A DNA stretch of 64,000 nucleotides from Microbacterium paraoxydans (lineage in GTDB: Bacteria > Actinomycetota > Actinomycetes > Actinomycetales > Microbacteriaceae), in contig NZ_LT629770.1 in NCBI RefSeq assembly GCF_900105335.1, positions 1,922,001-1,986,000 of the forward strand, given 5' to 3'. Positions 7,979 to 15,709 of the stretch are shown in pieces. The position numbers and the translations under genes were made by a program. Position 1 is the first letter of the stretch. Every line of letters starts with the position of its first letter. The notes beneath the pieces were generated by a model, which did no database searches, was not told where the DNA came from, and worked only from the letters and a program-made list of their open reading frames with translations.

Positions 7979-9562
7979 TCAGCCGGCCGGCTGGATCTCG
8001 GCGATGTCCATCTCCCACACGGAGTTGTAGACGGCGCCGGACACGCTGGAGGCGGAGGAGATGTTGCGACCGGGGACGATCAGCGGCACGAACGGGCCCT
8101 CGGCCTGCATGGCCTCGGCGAACTCGGTGAAGGCCTCGGTGCGCTGCTCGGCGTCGGTCGCGGCGGCCGCACCGGCGGCGATGCCCGCGATCTCCGGGTT
8201 GGCCTCGGCCGCCCAGCCGGCGCGGAGGCCGACCTTCAGACCCGGGGCGAAGGGCAGGAAGTTCGCGGAGTCGGCGTAGTCCGGACCCCAGAACCACAGG
8301 CCGAAGCCCTCGGTGCCGTTGACGTACGCGTCGAGCTCGGTCGCGAACGGTGCCGGAGCGAGGTCGACCGCGATGCCGGCGTCCTCGAGCTGCGCCTGGA
8401 TGCGCTCGGCGAGCGGGGTGAACTCCACGCCGCCGACCGGGTAGTCGTTCGGGAACTGGAGCTTGAGGGTCTGACCGGTGTATCCGGCCTCCTCCAGCGC
8501 GGCCTTCGCCTTGTCGAGGTCCTGCTCCACGCCGCTGTCGAGGGCACCCTCGAAGCCGGGCGGGATGACGCCGGTCGCCTGGACCGCACCGGCACCGGCG
8601 AGCTCGAGCAGCGCGTCGTAGTCGAGCGCGTAGCGGATGGCCTCCGCGATCTTCACGTTCGCGAGCTCACCGCCGGCCTCGCCCTGGTTGAGCAGCAGGA
8701 AGATGGTCTGGCCGGACGGCACCGAGTCGACGCTGATGTCGTCGCCGAGACCGGCGACCTGGTCGCCGTTGAGGTCCATCGCGACCATCGAGTCGCCGCC
8801 CTTGAGGTTGGCGAGCTGGGTCGCGCTCTCCGAGACGTTGCGCACGACGACGCGGCTGTAGGCCGACTCCTCGTCGCCGTTGTACTCGTCGTTGCGCGTG
8901 AGGACGACCTGCGAGCTGAGGTCGAGGGTGTCCAACACGAACGGGCCGGATCCGGCGGACTCGCCGTCGAGGAAGCCCTGGGCGCTGTCGGAGCCGTCGG
9001 TGCTCCCGCCGTTCTCCATGACGACGTCGGCGTTGACGATGCCGAGCGCCGGGTTCGCGAGGATCGCGGGGAGCTGCAGCAGCGGCGTCTCCGAGGTGAA
9101 CCGGATGGTCTTGTCGTCGACCTCTTCGATCCTCAGGCCGCCGAGCAGGAAGTTGGGCTTGGCGTCTTCCATCCCCTGGATGCGCTGCAGCGAGAACACA
9201 ACGTCCTTCGCCTCGATGGGCGAGCCGTCGGAGAACACGCGGTCGCCTTCGAGCGTGAAGGTGAACTCGGTCGCCTCGTCGTTCTGCTCCCACGACGCCA
9301 GGCCGGGGACCGGAGTGGACACGTCGGAGCCCTCGAAGTCGACGAGGGTCTCGTACAGCGCCTTCGCGATCATGTTGCCGGTCGGGTCGTACGTGTGACC
9401 CGGGTCGGTGGTCTCGATGGAGAACGCGGTGTCGATGACGAGGGAGTCGGACCCCTGGGACGACTCGGAGTTGTTCGCGGAGTTCCCCCCCGAGCAACCT
9501 GCGAGCGCCAGGAGCGCGACGGCTCCGAGCGCGATGACCGGCGTGATACGGCGTGACGACAT
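7979..9562 (-). CDS. ABC transporter solute-binding lipoprotein (SBP family 5)
   Basis: 527 aa from the ATG at 9562, chosen because GGAGG lies 7-11 nt upstream; a start nine codons earlier lacks a ribosome binding site. The signal peptide ends in the lipobox LALAGC. The mature protein has the family-5 pattern: DTAFSIETTDPGHTYDPTGNMIAKALYETLVDF, then PGLASWEQNDEATEFTFTL and the later NVKIAEAIRYALDYDALLELAG. It is first in the importer operon and should define its ligand, which cannot be read from the sequence. An Lrp/AsnC regulator is transcribed divergently 151 bp away and is the obvious candidate controller. Confidence 0.93.
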   Translation of the reverse strand: MSSRRITPVIALGAVALLALAGCSGGNSANNSESSQGSDSLVIDTAFSIETTDPGHTYDPTGNMIAKALYETLVDFEGSDVSTPVPGLASWEQNDEATEFTFTLEGDRVFSDGSPIEAKDVVFSLQRIQGMEDAKPNFLLGGLRIEEVDDKTIRFTSETPLLQLPAILANPALGIVNADVVMENGGSTDGSDSAQGFLDGESAGSGPFVLDTLDLSSQVVLTRNDEYNGDEESAYSRVVVRNVSESATQLANLKGGDSMVAMDLNGDQVAGLGDDISVDSVPSGQTIFLLLNQGEAGGELANVKIAEAIRYALDYDALLELAGAGAVQATGVIPPGFEGALDSGVEQDLDKAKAALEEAGYTGQTLKLQFPNDYPVGGVEFTPLAERIQAQLEDAGIAVDLAPAPFATELDAYVNGTEGFGLWFWGPDYADSANFLPFAPGLKVGLRAGWAAEANPEIAGIAAGAAAATDAEQRTEAFTEFAEAMQAEGPFVPLIVPGRNISSASSVSGAVYNSVWEMDIAEIQPAG

Positions 9563-9631
9563 CAGGGCCTCCAAGGGCGAGGAGTACATTCGGGTGCGGC
9601 CGCCACCGATGTGGACGACCGGGGATCAGAT

Positions 9632-9646
9632 TCGCATCATATGCGA
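9632..9646. promoter_or_regulatory. Putative Lrp/AsnC operator
   Basis: A 15-bp palindrome, TCGCAT-cat-ATGCGA, with perfect 6-bp arms, in the divergent region between the importer operon and the Lrp/AsnC gene. Lrp-type regulators commonly recognise 15-bp palindromes of this geometry. The assignment is by position and symmetry. Confidence 0.45.
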
Positions 9647-9713
9647 CGATGTGTCCAGCAAGTGCGCGTCACACAGGCACGCATTGTCGAGAACCTCGGA
9701 TGTGAGGAGCAAT

Positions 9714-10301
9714 ATGTCCAGCAAGGACGCGGATCCGTCGAAGCAATCTGGACGAAGTGCCGCCCCCTTGGACGAGACGGCGTACAGAATCCTCGATGTG
9801 CTGCGCGATAACGGTCGCGTCTCGATCGCCGCGCTGGCCGAGAAGGTGGGCATCTCGCGGGCCAGCGCGTACACGCGGGTCGAGTCGCTCGTGCACGACG
9901 GCGTCATCACCGGATTCAGCGCACGCGTGGATCAGGCCAAGGCGGGGCTGTCGATCGGGGCCCTCGTCTTCGTGACGGTCATGCCGCAGGCCTGGGCGTC
10001 GTTCCGGGAGCGGATCATCGAGATGCCGGACGTGGAGTGGTGCGCGATCACGACCGGGGAGCACGACGCGATGCTGCTCATCCGCGCGGTCGACGTGAGC
10101 GGCGTGCACGAGTTCTCGACGGGGGTCATCGCGCAGCTTCCCGAGGTGCGGACGGTGGTCAGCGTCGTCGTGCTCGACGAGGTCATCCGGCGGCCCTACC
10201 TGCTTCCCGGCGACCTGCCGGAGCGGCAGACGGAGGTTCCGCTCGGGATGACGCGATGGACGCCCGCCTCGCCGGGGCGGGACGCGCTCCCGCCGCGCTG
10301 A
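9714..10301 (+). CDS. Lrp/AsnC family transcriptional regulator
   Basis: 195 aa from the ATG at 9714, which has GAGGAG 5-10 nt upstream; the longer frame is read-through. The N-terminal helix-turn-helix, about residues 20-65 (DETAYRILDVLRDNGRVSIAALAEKVGISRASAYTRVESL), is classic AsnC. The C-terminal part, residues 75-165, is the ligand-sensing RAM domain, with the strand WCAITTGEHDAMLLIRA. Divergent orientation from the oligopeptide-type importer and a 15-bp palindrome between them suggest it controls that importer in response to an amino-acid-like effector. It ends 1 nt from a convergent gene. Confidence 0.9.
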   Translation: MSSKDADPSKQSGRSAAPLDETAYRILDVLRDNGRVSIAALAEKVGISRASAYTRVESLVHDGVITGFSARVDQAKAGLSIGALVFVTVMPQAWASFRERIIEMPDVEWCAITTGEHDAMLLIRAVDVSGVHEFSTGVIAQLPEVRTVVSVVVLDEVIRRPYLLPGDLPERQTEVPLGMTRWTPASPGRDALPPR

Positions 10302-10302
10302 G

Positions 10303-10662
10303 TCAGGCGGCCGGGATCTCCTCGACGACGCTGAGCTGCGGGAGGCCGTGCATCTCGTAGTGCTCCACCAGGCGGATGCGGCCGTCCTCGGTCAGCTCCA
10401 GCTCGCTCTCGCCGTCACCGGTGACCACGGTGCCGTCGGCCCTGAGCACATGGACGAACGAGACCCAGATCGTGTCGCCGGTACGCGTACCCACGAACTT
10501 CCCGAAGGTGACCGTGTCGCCCTCGTAGCCGCCCCAGATCGCGCCGTCGCGTTCGAAGTACTCGAAGACGCTGGGGGCATCGGGATCGACGGCCGATGTC
10601 GTGGACGAGACCATGCGGAAGCGTCGGCCGTCGAGGGAGGGGAGAGTGGCGGTGGCAGTCAC
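10303..10662 (-). CDS. Conserved small protein of the so-called n-acetylglutamate-synthase-like family
   Basis: 119 aa. Conserved elements are an N-terminal LDGRRFRMVSST, an aromatic-rich middle (FEYFERDGAIWGGYEGDTVTFG), then the strand VSFVHVLRADGTVVTG and the ending RIRLVEHYEM. This pattern matches a family of small beta-barrel proteins often labelled n-acetylglutamate synthase in databases. It has no GNAT or kinase-like fold, so that label is probably wrong. The true function is unknown. The gene is convergent with the Lrp gene and divergent from the next pair. Confidence 0.7.
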   Translation of the reverse strand: MTATATLPSLDGRRFRMVSSTTSAVDPDAPSVFEYFERDGAIWGGYEGDTVTFGKFVGTRTGDTIWVSFVHVLRADGTVVTGDGESELELTEDGRIRLVEHYEMHGLPQLSVVEEIPAA

Positions 10663-10715
10663 CCCTCGATTATGGGGGATCGACGGCCGCGGCTCGCGTC
10701 GTCGGACGCGGCCGG

Positions 10716-10721
10716 TACCGT
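10716..10721 (+). promoter_or_regulatory. Putative -10 box for leaderless transcript
   Basis: TACCGT fits the actinobacterial TANNNT -10 consensus and lies exactly 6 nt before the ATG at 10728, so the mRNA may begin at the start codon. No Shine-Dalgarno is present, which agrees with leaderless translation. The -35 region is poor. Confidence 0.4.
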
Positions 10722-10727
10722 GGTCGC

Positions 10728-11633
10728 ATGGAGTGGATCGCAGACCCCGGCGTCGGCGCGTGGCTGCGGGAGACCCTCGACGACGGTCTGGGCAGCATGC
10801 ACGCGGTCGTCCCCCGCGGCTTCCCCGCGTACGCCCGGATCTTCCATCCCGCCACGGTGCGGGAGAGTCCCACGGCGGCGGATCCCGACGTGCGCGTCAG
10901 CTGGGCGGACACCGCCGCCGCCTTCGGCACGACGATGCACGCGGAGGCGCAGTGGCACCGGATCGTGCGCACTCCCGTCGACGCCGACTGGCGGACCCGC
11001 ATCGCTCCGGACGGCCGCGAGTTCACGGCACCGATGGAGGGCGCGCTCGACAGCGACCTCGTGACGGTCCTGGCCGGGCACCTCGCCGCCCACACCGCGA
11101 CACCGGACGACGGGGTCGTCGCACTCTGGGAGGGGTTCGGCGGTCTGGTCGGCTTCTTCGGAGACGGGCCGTCCCGTGTCTTCCTCACGTTCAGCGAAGA
11201 CCCGCACCATCAGGCGATGCTCGACCGCAGCACGCACGACCCCTTCAACAACGTCTTCCGGAAGCCCACCTGGCAGGACGGCATCCTCTCGCGCGAGATC
11301 TCCGAAGGGCCCCGACTGGAGCTCCCCGGGCGCGACTACGTGCTGTTCTCCGGGGGCGCCCAGGCCTTCGCGGATCCGGACTGGGTGCTCGGCGTGCCGT
11401 GGCGCGACCGGGTCGGCGAGGAGCACGGCTTCCCGCCCGCCGCTCAGAGCCCGAACATCCTGTGGCCCGCCGATCGCGCCTGGGTGATGGTCTCGGAGAT
11501 CGACTACGACTCCACCATCGTGGCGGGCTCGCCCGACCTCATCCGCGCGATCTGCACGGACGAGCGGCTGGAGGCGAAGGCACTTCGCGAGGGCGCCGAC
11601 CTCACGTGGGACGCCGACGAGGTCAACCGATGA
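10728..11633 (+). CDS. Conserved actinobacterial protein of unknown function
   Basis: 301 aa, soluble, with no signal or membrane segment. Notable segments are DPGVGAWLRETLDDGLGSMH, HAVVPRGFPAYARIFHPA, a Gly/Phe stretch EGFGGLVGFFGDG, and PNILWPADRAWVMVSEIDYDSTIV near the end. I recognise this only as the kind of acidic, Trp-rich hypothetical protein that recurs in Microbacteriaceae; no catalytic motif stands out. It overlaps the next gene as ATGA, so the two are translated together and may act on the same process. The start is set by the TACCGT box 6 nt upstream and the absence of a better-placed ribosome binding site. Confidence 0.75.
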   Translation: MEWIADPGVGAWLRETLDDGLGSMHAVVPRGFPAYARIFHPATVRESPTAADPDVRVSWADTAAAFGTTMHAEAQWHRIVRTPVDADWRTRIAPDGREFTAPMEGALDSDLVTVLAGHLAAHTATPDDGVVALWEGFGGLVGFFGDGPSRVFLTFSEDPHHQAMLDRSTHDPFNNVFRKPTWQDGILSREISEGPRLELPGRDYVLFSGGAQAFADPDWVLGVPWRDRVGEEHGFPPAAQSPNILWPADRAWVMVSEIDYDSTIVAGSPDLIRAICTDERLEAKALREGADLTWDADEVNR

Positions 11634-12718
11634 CGTCTCCGCAGGCGTCGGCGTCGTTCGATGCGCGGCCCCTCACCGACCCGGTCGACCCGGCCGCCGT
11701 CCGCGCCTTCACGGCGGAGCTCCGGTCCCGGCGGACGACCGGCATGGCGGTGTCGTCGATCATCGCCATCGTGGCCGTGGCGATCGCCGGGGTCGTGCTG
11801 CTCCCGATCCTCGCTTCCGTGGTGGTGGCGCTGGCAGCGAGCAGCGGCTCTCCCGCCGCAGCGGCGATCCCGCTCGTGCTCCTCTTGCTGGTGGCCGCGG
11901 GAGTGGGGGTCCTCATCTGGATGGGCGTCCGCAACGCGCGCACCGCCCGGTACCGCCTGCACCGGTTCGCCCAGGCCAACGGCATGACCTACGAGCCGCG
12001 CGTCGACGATCCACCGCTGCCCGGCATGATCTTCCACCTCGGCCGTTCGCGGCTGGCCACCGACCTGGTCCGCGGGACGAACCCGCGCTTCGTGGAGTTC
12101 GGCAACTACCAGTACACGGTGCAATCCGGGAAGAACTCGACGACGTATCGCTGGGGCTACGTGGCCGTGAAGCTGGACGTGCCCCTGCCGAACATCGTGC
12201 TCGACGCGAAGGGCAACAACGGCTTCGGCTCCAACCTGCCGGCCTCGTTCCAGCGGGCGCAGCGTCTGTCGCTCGAGGGCGACTTCGACCAGCACTTCAC
12301 CCTGTACTGCCCGGACGGCTACGAGCAGGACGCGCTCTACCTCTTCACGCCCGACATCATGGCGCGTTTCATCGACAACGCCGCGCAGCTCGACGTCGAG
12401 ATCGTCGACGACTGGCTGTTCCTCTACACGCCCCGCCGCGCCTCCACGCTCGATCCGGCGACCTGGGCGTGGCTGTTCGGGACGGTGGGGGCGCTCTTGA
12501 CCAAGCTCGACCAGTGGGCGCGGTGGCGCGACGACCGTCTCGCCACCGCCACGACGCCCGGCGGCCACGCGCTCCCGTTCGCTCCGCCGGCCGGGATGAT
12601 CACTCCACCGCCGGGTGTCGCGCCGCAGGGTCGGCGCCTCAAGCGCACGGGCACCTGGGTGCCGATCCTCGTTGTGATCGGATTCGCGGTCTTCTGGATG
12701 CTCAGCCGCTGGAACTGA
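11630..12718 (+). CDS. Membrane protein of unknown function
   Basis: 362 aa from the ATG at 11630 overlapping the previous stop. Two adjacent transmembrane helices lie at about residues 40-66 and 75-104, both Ala/Val/Leu-rich. A large soluble domain follows, with LHRFAQANGMTYEPRVDDPPLPGMIF and a FGNYQYTVQSGKNSTTYRWGYVAVKL stretch. A final hydrophobic anchor (WVPILVVIGFAVFWML) ends the protein. The arrangement resembles DUF3137-like proteins in outline, but I cannot confirm that. A GC-rich hairpin follows the gene. Confidence 0.75.
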   Translation: MTSPQASASFDARPLTDPVDPAAVRAFTAELRSRRTTGMAVSSIIAIVAVAIAGVVLLPILASVVVALAASSGSPAAAAIPLVLLLLVAAGVGVLIWMGVRNARTARYRLHRFAQANGMTYEPRVDDPPLPGMIFHLGRSRLATDLVRGTNPRFVEFGNYQYTVQSGKNSTTYRWGYVAVKLDVPLPNIVLDAKGNNGFGSNLPASFQRAQRLSLEGDFDQHFTLYCPDGYEQDALYLFTPDIMARFIDNAAQLDVEIVDDWLFLYTPRRASTLDPATWAWLFGTVGALLTKLDQWARWRDDRLATATTPGGHALPFAPPAGMITPPPGVAPQGRRLKRTGTWVPILVVIGFAVFWMLSRWN

Positions 12719-12734
12719 CGACGAACCCGATGTG

Positions 12735-12771
12735 GGGGTGGGTGCCGTTCTGGGGAACCGACGCCCACCCC
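12735..12771 (+). terminator. Imperfect hairpin after the membrane-protein gene
   Basis: A 13-bp stem with one mismatch and one G-U pair (GGGGTGGGTGCCG against CGACGCCCACCCC), loop of 11 nt, 16 nt after the stop at 12718. The remaining sequence up to 12913 is non-coding and dense in short palindromes, for example GACGGT-tcg-ACCGTC at 12816-12830. Confidence 0.55.
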
Positions 12772-12913
12772 ATCCCCCCTCGGGATCGAAAGGAATTCGA
12801 CGTTCCCTCCGCATTGACGGTTCGACCGTCCCGCCCGTGGTCAGCTGGGGACTGACGCTGCGTGGCGATACCCGGATGGTATACCGGCGGACGTTGCACC
12901 CGGTTGCGTTCAT

Positions 12914-12937
12914 GCGCGGGAATGCACTTTCCCGCGC
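12914..12937 (-). terminator. Hairpin after the glycosyltransferase gene
   Basis: A perfect 9-bp stem (GCGCGGGAA with TTCCCGCGC) around a 6-nt loop, 5 nt past the minus-strand stop of the glycosyltransferase. There is no U-tract. Confidence 0.6.
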
Positions 12938-12942
12938 GGCGC

Positions 12943-14256
12943 TCAGCGGTGCATCGAGCTGTCGGCCGCGGCCCCGCTCGCGGTCTCCGCGGCCAGGACC
13001 GCGTCGAGCGTCTGCCAGGCGTCCGCAGCGCGCATCGCCTCTCCGACCTGCCGCGCGCGATCCCGGAACGTCGGCTCGGCCAGCACCCGGCGCACGGCTT
13101 CGGCCACCTGCCCGGGCTTCGGCGCGTTCGTCCGCAGGTTGATGCCCACCCCGGTCCACCCGACTCGGGCGGAGACCTCGACCTTGTCCTCCGTCTGCCC
13201 CGCGACCACCAGCGGGACGTCGTGGGCCAGGGCCTGCTGCACCCCGCCGAAGCCTCCGTTGGTGACGAACACGTCGACCTCCGGCAGCAGCCGGTCGTAG
13301 GGCAGGTACTCGGCGACGCGGACGTTGGCCGGCAGCTCCGCCGGGAGCGCGTCGACAGGGCGCCCACCGGTGGAGACGACCACGAGCGCGTCCGTCGCGG
13401 CGAGCCCGGCGATGGTCGGCAGCACGAGCTGACCGAAGTCGGCGTTGGCGATGGTGCCCTGACTGACGTGGATCACGGGCCGCCGTCCGTCCAGGTCGGA
13501 CCACCACTCGGGCAGTGGCACGCTCGACGACGCCGCGGGCAGGGGTCCGGCGAAGTGCACGGACGCCGGGAGGTCGGAGCGCGGGTACTCGAACGCCGGC
13601 ACCGAGAACTGCACGTACGCGTCGGCGCGGGCCGCCCAGTCGAGCACGAATCCGCCGAGATCGCGGCCGACCGCCTCGCGCGCCATGGCGTCGGCCTCCT
13701 TCTGCACGCCCCCGAAGATCACGCGCTCCGCCACCAGACGCAGGAAGGCGTTGCGCACCCGTCCGAACGGCCCCCGCATCGGCGTGACTCCGAGCCCGAA
13801 CGGGGCCGTGTCGACGCTGCGGGCGCCGAGCGGGAAGATCCCGAGGACCACGACCGGGGGCCGCTCGGCCTTCGGCAGCCGCTGCAGCAGCGCCGCACCG
13901 ACGAACAGCGGTTCGGTGAGGACGGCGTCGATGCGGTTCCGCGCCAGCTCGGCGCGCACGGCCTCGAGCTGAGCCCGACCCGGGCGGATGAAGAGAGTGC
14001 TCATGTCGAAGCGGAGGGCGGCCACCCCGGTGAGGCCTTCGCGCTCGGGGAACGCGCCGTTCGCGTCGTCGAGGTCGACGTCGGCCTCCGTCGGCAGCGG
14101 GCGGAACCGCGCTCCCGCCGCGGTCACCTGCGCCTCGTAACGGGTGCTCGTGAGGAAGAGGACCTCGTGCCCGCCCGCGACGAGGTGCCTGGCGACCTGC
14201 AGCAGCGGGAGCACATGCCCGTGGGCGGGGGTGCAGGTGAGGAGGTAACGGGACAT
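12943..14256 (-). CDS. Macrolide-type UDP-glycosyltransferase (GT1/MGT family)
   Basis: 437 aa with a GT-B layout. The N-terminal acceptor half starts MSRYLLTCTPAHGHVLPLLQVARHL with the conserved His. The C-terminal donor half contains VIHVSQGTIANADFGQLVLP and the signature EVDVFVTNGGFGGVQQALAHDVPLVVAGQ, typical of antibiotic-modifying MGT enzymes. Such enzymes glycosylate macrolides, flavonoids or other aglycones in the cytoplasm, using a nucleotide sugar. The substrate here is unknown. A TetR gene is divergent, only 63 bp away, so the enzyme may be induced by its acceptor. A short hairpin follows. Confidence 0.88.
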   Translation of the reverse strand: MSRYLLTCTPAHGHVLPLLQVARHLVAGGHEVLFLTSTRYEAQVTAAGARFRPLPTEADVDLDDANGAFPEREGLTGVAALRFDMSTLFIRPGRAQLEAVRAELARNRIDAVLTEPLFVGAALLQRLPKAERPPVVVLGIFPLGARSVDTAPFGLGVTPMRGPFGRVRNAFLRLVAERVIFGGVQKEADAMAREAVGRDLGGFVLDWAARADAYVQFSVPAFEYPRSDLPASVHFAGPLPAASSSVPLPEWWSDLDGRRPVIHVSQGTIANADFGQLVLPTIAGLAATDALVVVSTGGRPVDALPAELPANVRVAEYLPYDRLLPEVDVFVTNGGFGGVQQALAHDVPLVVAGQTEDKVEVSARVGWTGVGINLRTNAPKPGQVAEAVRRVLAEPTFRDRARQVGEAMRAADAWQTLDAVLAAETASGAAADSSMHR

Positions 14257-14319
14257 GGCGGCTCTCTCGATAGGGTTGGTTGTACCGTCGAAGTATTCAC
14301 CACCCCTTGAGGAAAGTCA

Positions 14320-14958
14320 ATGACGTCGAGTGCACGCCCCTACCGCTCCGCCCTGCGGACCCGACAGGCCGAGGAGACCCGTGCGCGCATCGTCGCGGCA
14401 GCCGCCCGCCTGTTCGCCGCGCAGGGATACCAGGCGACGACGATCTCGGCGATCGCCAAGGAGGCCGGCGTCTCCGCGGAGACGGTGAAGACCACGGCGG
14501 CGAAGGCGGAGCTGCTCATCGCCGCCTTCGAGGTCACCTTCTCCGGCTCGGAGGCCGCCGAGACCCTCGCCGACACCGAGGCCGGCTCCGGGCTGACCAC
14601 CCTTCCCGACGACGTCTTCCTCGACGCGGTCATCACGCAGATCGCCGCCGCGAACGCGCGGGGGCATGCGCTCTGGACGGTCCTCCTGGGCGCGGCGCTC
14701 TCCGACCCGGTCGTCGACGCCACCCTCCAGCGCATCCTCGAGAACCGGGCTGCGGACTACCGGGGGTTCGCGGCGGAACTTCAGCGCCGGGGCATCGTCG
14801 ACCCGGACCACGACGGCGACGCCCTCGCCGACGTGCTGTCGTTCCTGCTCTCGCCGGAGAGCCACCAGCAGCTCGTCGTGCAGTCCGGCTGGTCGCCGCA
14901 CCGCTACCGCTCCTGGCTGCGGAGCGCTGTACTCGCCGCGGCCTCTCCGTCGGCATGA
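14320..14958 (+). CDS. TetR family transcriptional regulator
   Basis: 212 aa. The N-terminal helix-turn-helix, residues 13-60, reads RQAEETRARIVAAAARLFAAQGYQATTISAIAKEAGVSAETV, a textbook TetR motif. The C-terminal ligand-binding half is helical and has no recognised subfamily. An AGGAAAG ribosome binding site precedes the ATG. Divergent placement against the glycosyltransferase gene suggests it represses that gene. The 63-bp region contains the imperfect dyad GGTTGGTTGTAC ... GTATTCACCACC (about 14272-14302), a possible operator. Confidence 0.9.
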   Translation: MTSSARPYRSALRTRQAEETRARIVAAAARLFAAQGYQATTISAIAKEAGVSAETVKTTAAKAELLIAAFEVTFSGSEAAETLADTEAGSGLTTLPDDVFLDAVITQIAAANARGHALWTVLLGAALSDPVVDATLQRILENRAADYRGFAAELQRRGIVDPDHDGDALADVLSFLLSPESHQQLVVQSGWSPHRYRSWLRSAVLAAASPSA

Positions 14959-14962
14959 CGAC

Positions 14963-15709
14963 TCACCGCGCGGACCAGCCGCCGTCCATCGTGTAGCTCG
15001 CGCCGGTCACCATCCCGGCGGCGTCGGCGGCGAGCCAGACGGCAAGGCCCGCGACCTCCTCCGGCTCCACGAGGCGTTTGATCGCGGCTTCGGTGAGGAG
15101 CACCTTCTCCAGGACCTCGCTCTCCGGAATGCCGTGCACCCGCGCCTGGTCGGCGATCTGGCGCTCGACGAGAGGCGTGCGCACGTATCCGGGATTGATG
15201 CAGTTGCTCGTGACGCCGTGCGCGGCACCCTCCAGCGCCGTCACCTTCGACAGCCCTTCCAGGCCGTGCTTGGCCGCCACGTAGGCCGCCTTGAACGGCG
15301 AGGCGCGAAGACCGTGGACGCTCGACATGTTGATGATGCGCCCGAAACCCCGCTCGTACATCCCCGGGAGTACGGCCCGGGTCAGCAGGAAGGGCGCCTC
15401 GAGCATCAGCTGCAGGAGAAGCGAGAAGCGGGCGGGGTCGAACTCCTCGATCGGGCTGACGTGCTGCACGCCCGCGTTGTTGACGAGGATGTCGGTGTCG
15501 AGGCGGAGTGCGGCCAGTGCATCGCGGTCGGTGAGGTCGACCTGCCACGCCTCCCCGCCGATCTCGTCGGCGAGGGCTTCGGCCGCGTCACCGTCGATGT
15601 CGGCGATCGTCACGCGGGCGCCCGCCTGCGCGAAGGCTCTCGCGCAGGCGGCACCGATCCCGCTCGCTCCCCCGGTGACGAGAGCACGACGTCCGTGCAG
15701 ATCCGTCAT
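14963..15709 (-). CDS. Short-chain dehydrogenase, probable 3-hydroxybutyrate dehydrogenase
   Basis: 248 aa from the ATG at 15709, overlapping the transporter stop as ATGA. The Rossmann NAD motif is TGGASGIG, the NNAG motif is present, and the catalytic set is Ser near 130, Tyr143 and Lys147 (YVAAK). The stretch INMSSVHGLRASPFKAAYVAAKHGLEGLSK and the later CINPGYVRTPLVERQI closely follow bacterial BdhA. It would interconvert D-3-hydroxybutyrate and acetoacetate. Coupling to an MHS-type symporter suggests uptake and oxidation of a small hydroxy acid. Confidence 0.82.
   Translation of the reverse strand: MTDLHGRRALVTGGASGIGAACARAFAQAGARVTIADIDGDAAEALADEIGGEAWQVDLTDRDALAALRLDTDILVNNAGVQHVSPIEEFDPARFSLLLQLMLEAPFLLTRAVLPGMYERGFGRIINMSSVHGLRASPFKAAYVAAKHGLEGLSKVTALEGAAHGVTSNCINPGYVRTPLVERQIADQARVHGIPESEVLEKVLLTEAAIKRLVEPEEVAGLAVWLAADAAGMVTGASYTMDGGWSAR

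Noticed and set aside
10303..10662. Naming the 119-aa protein an N-acetylglutamate synthase
   Set aside because: It lacks any acetyltransferase or kinase-like fold. The name is probably a propagated database label for a small beta-barrel family.
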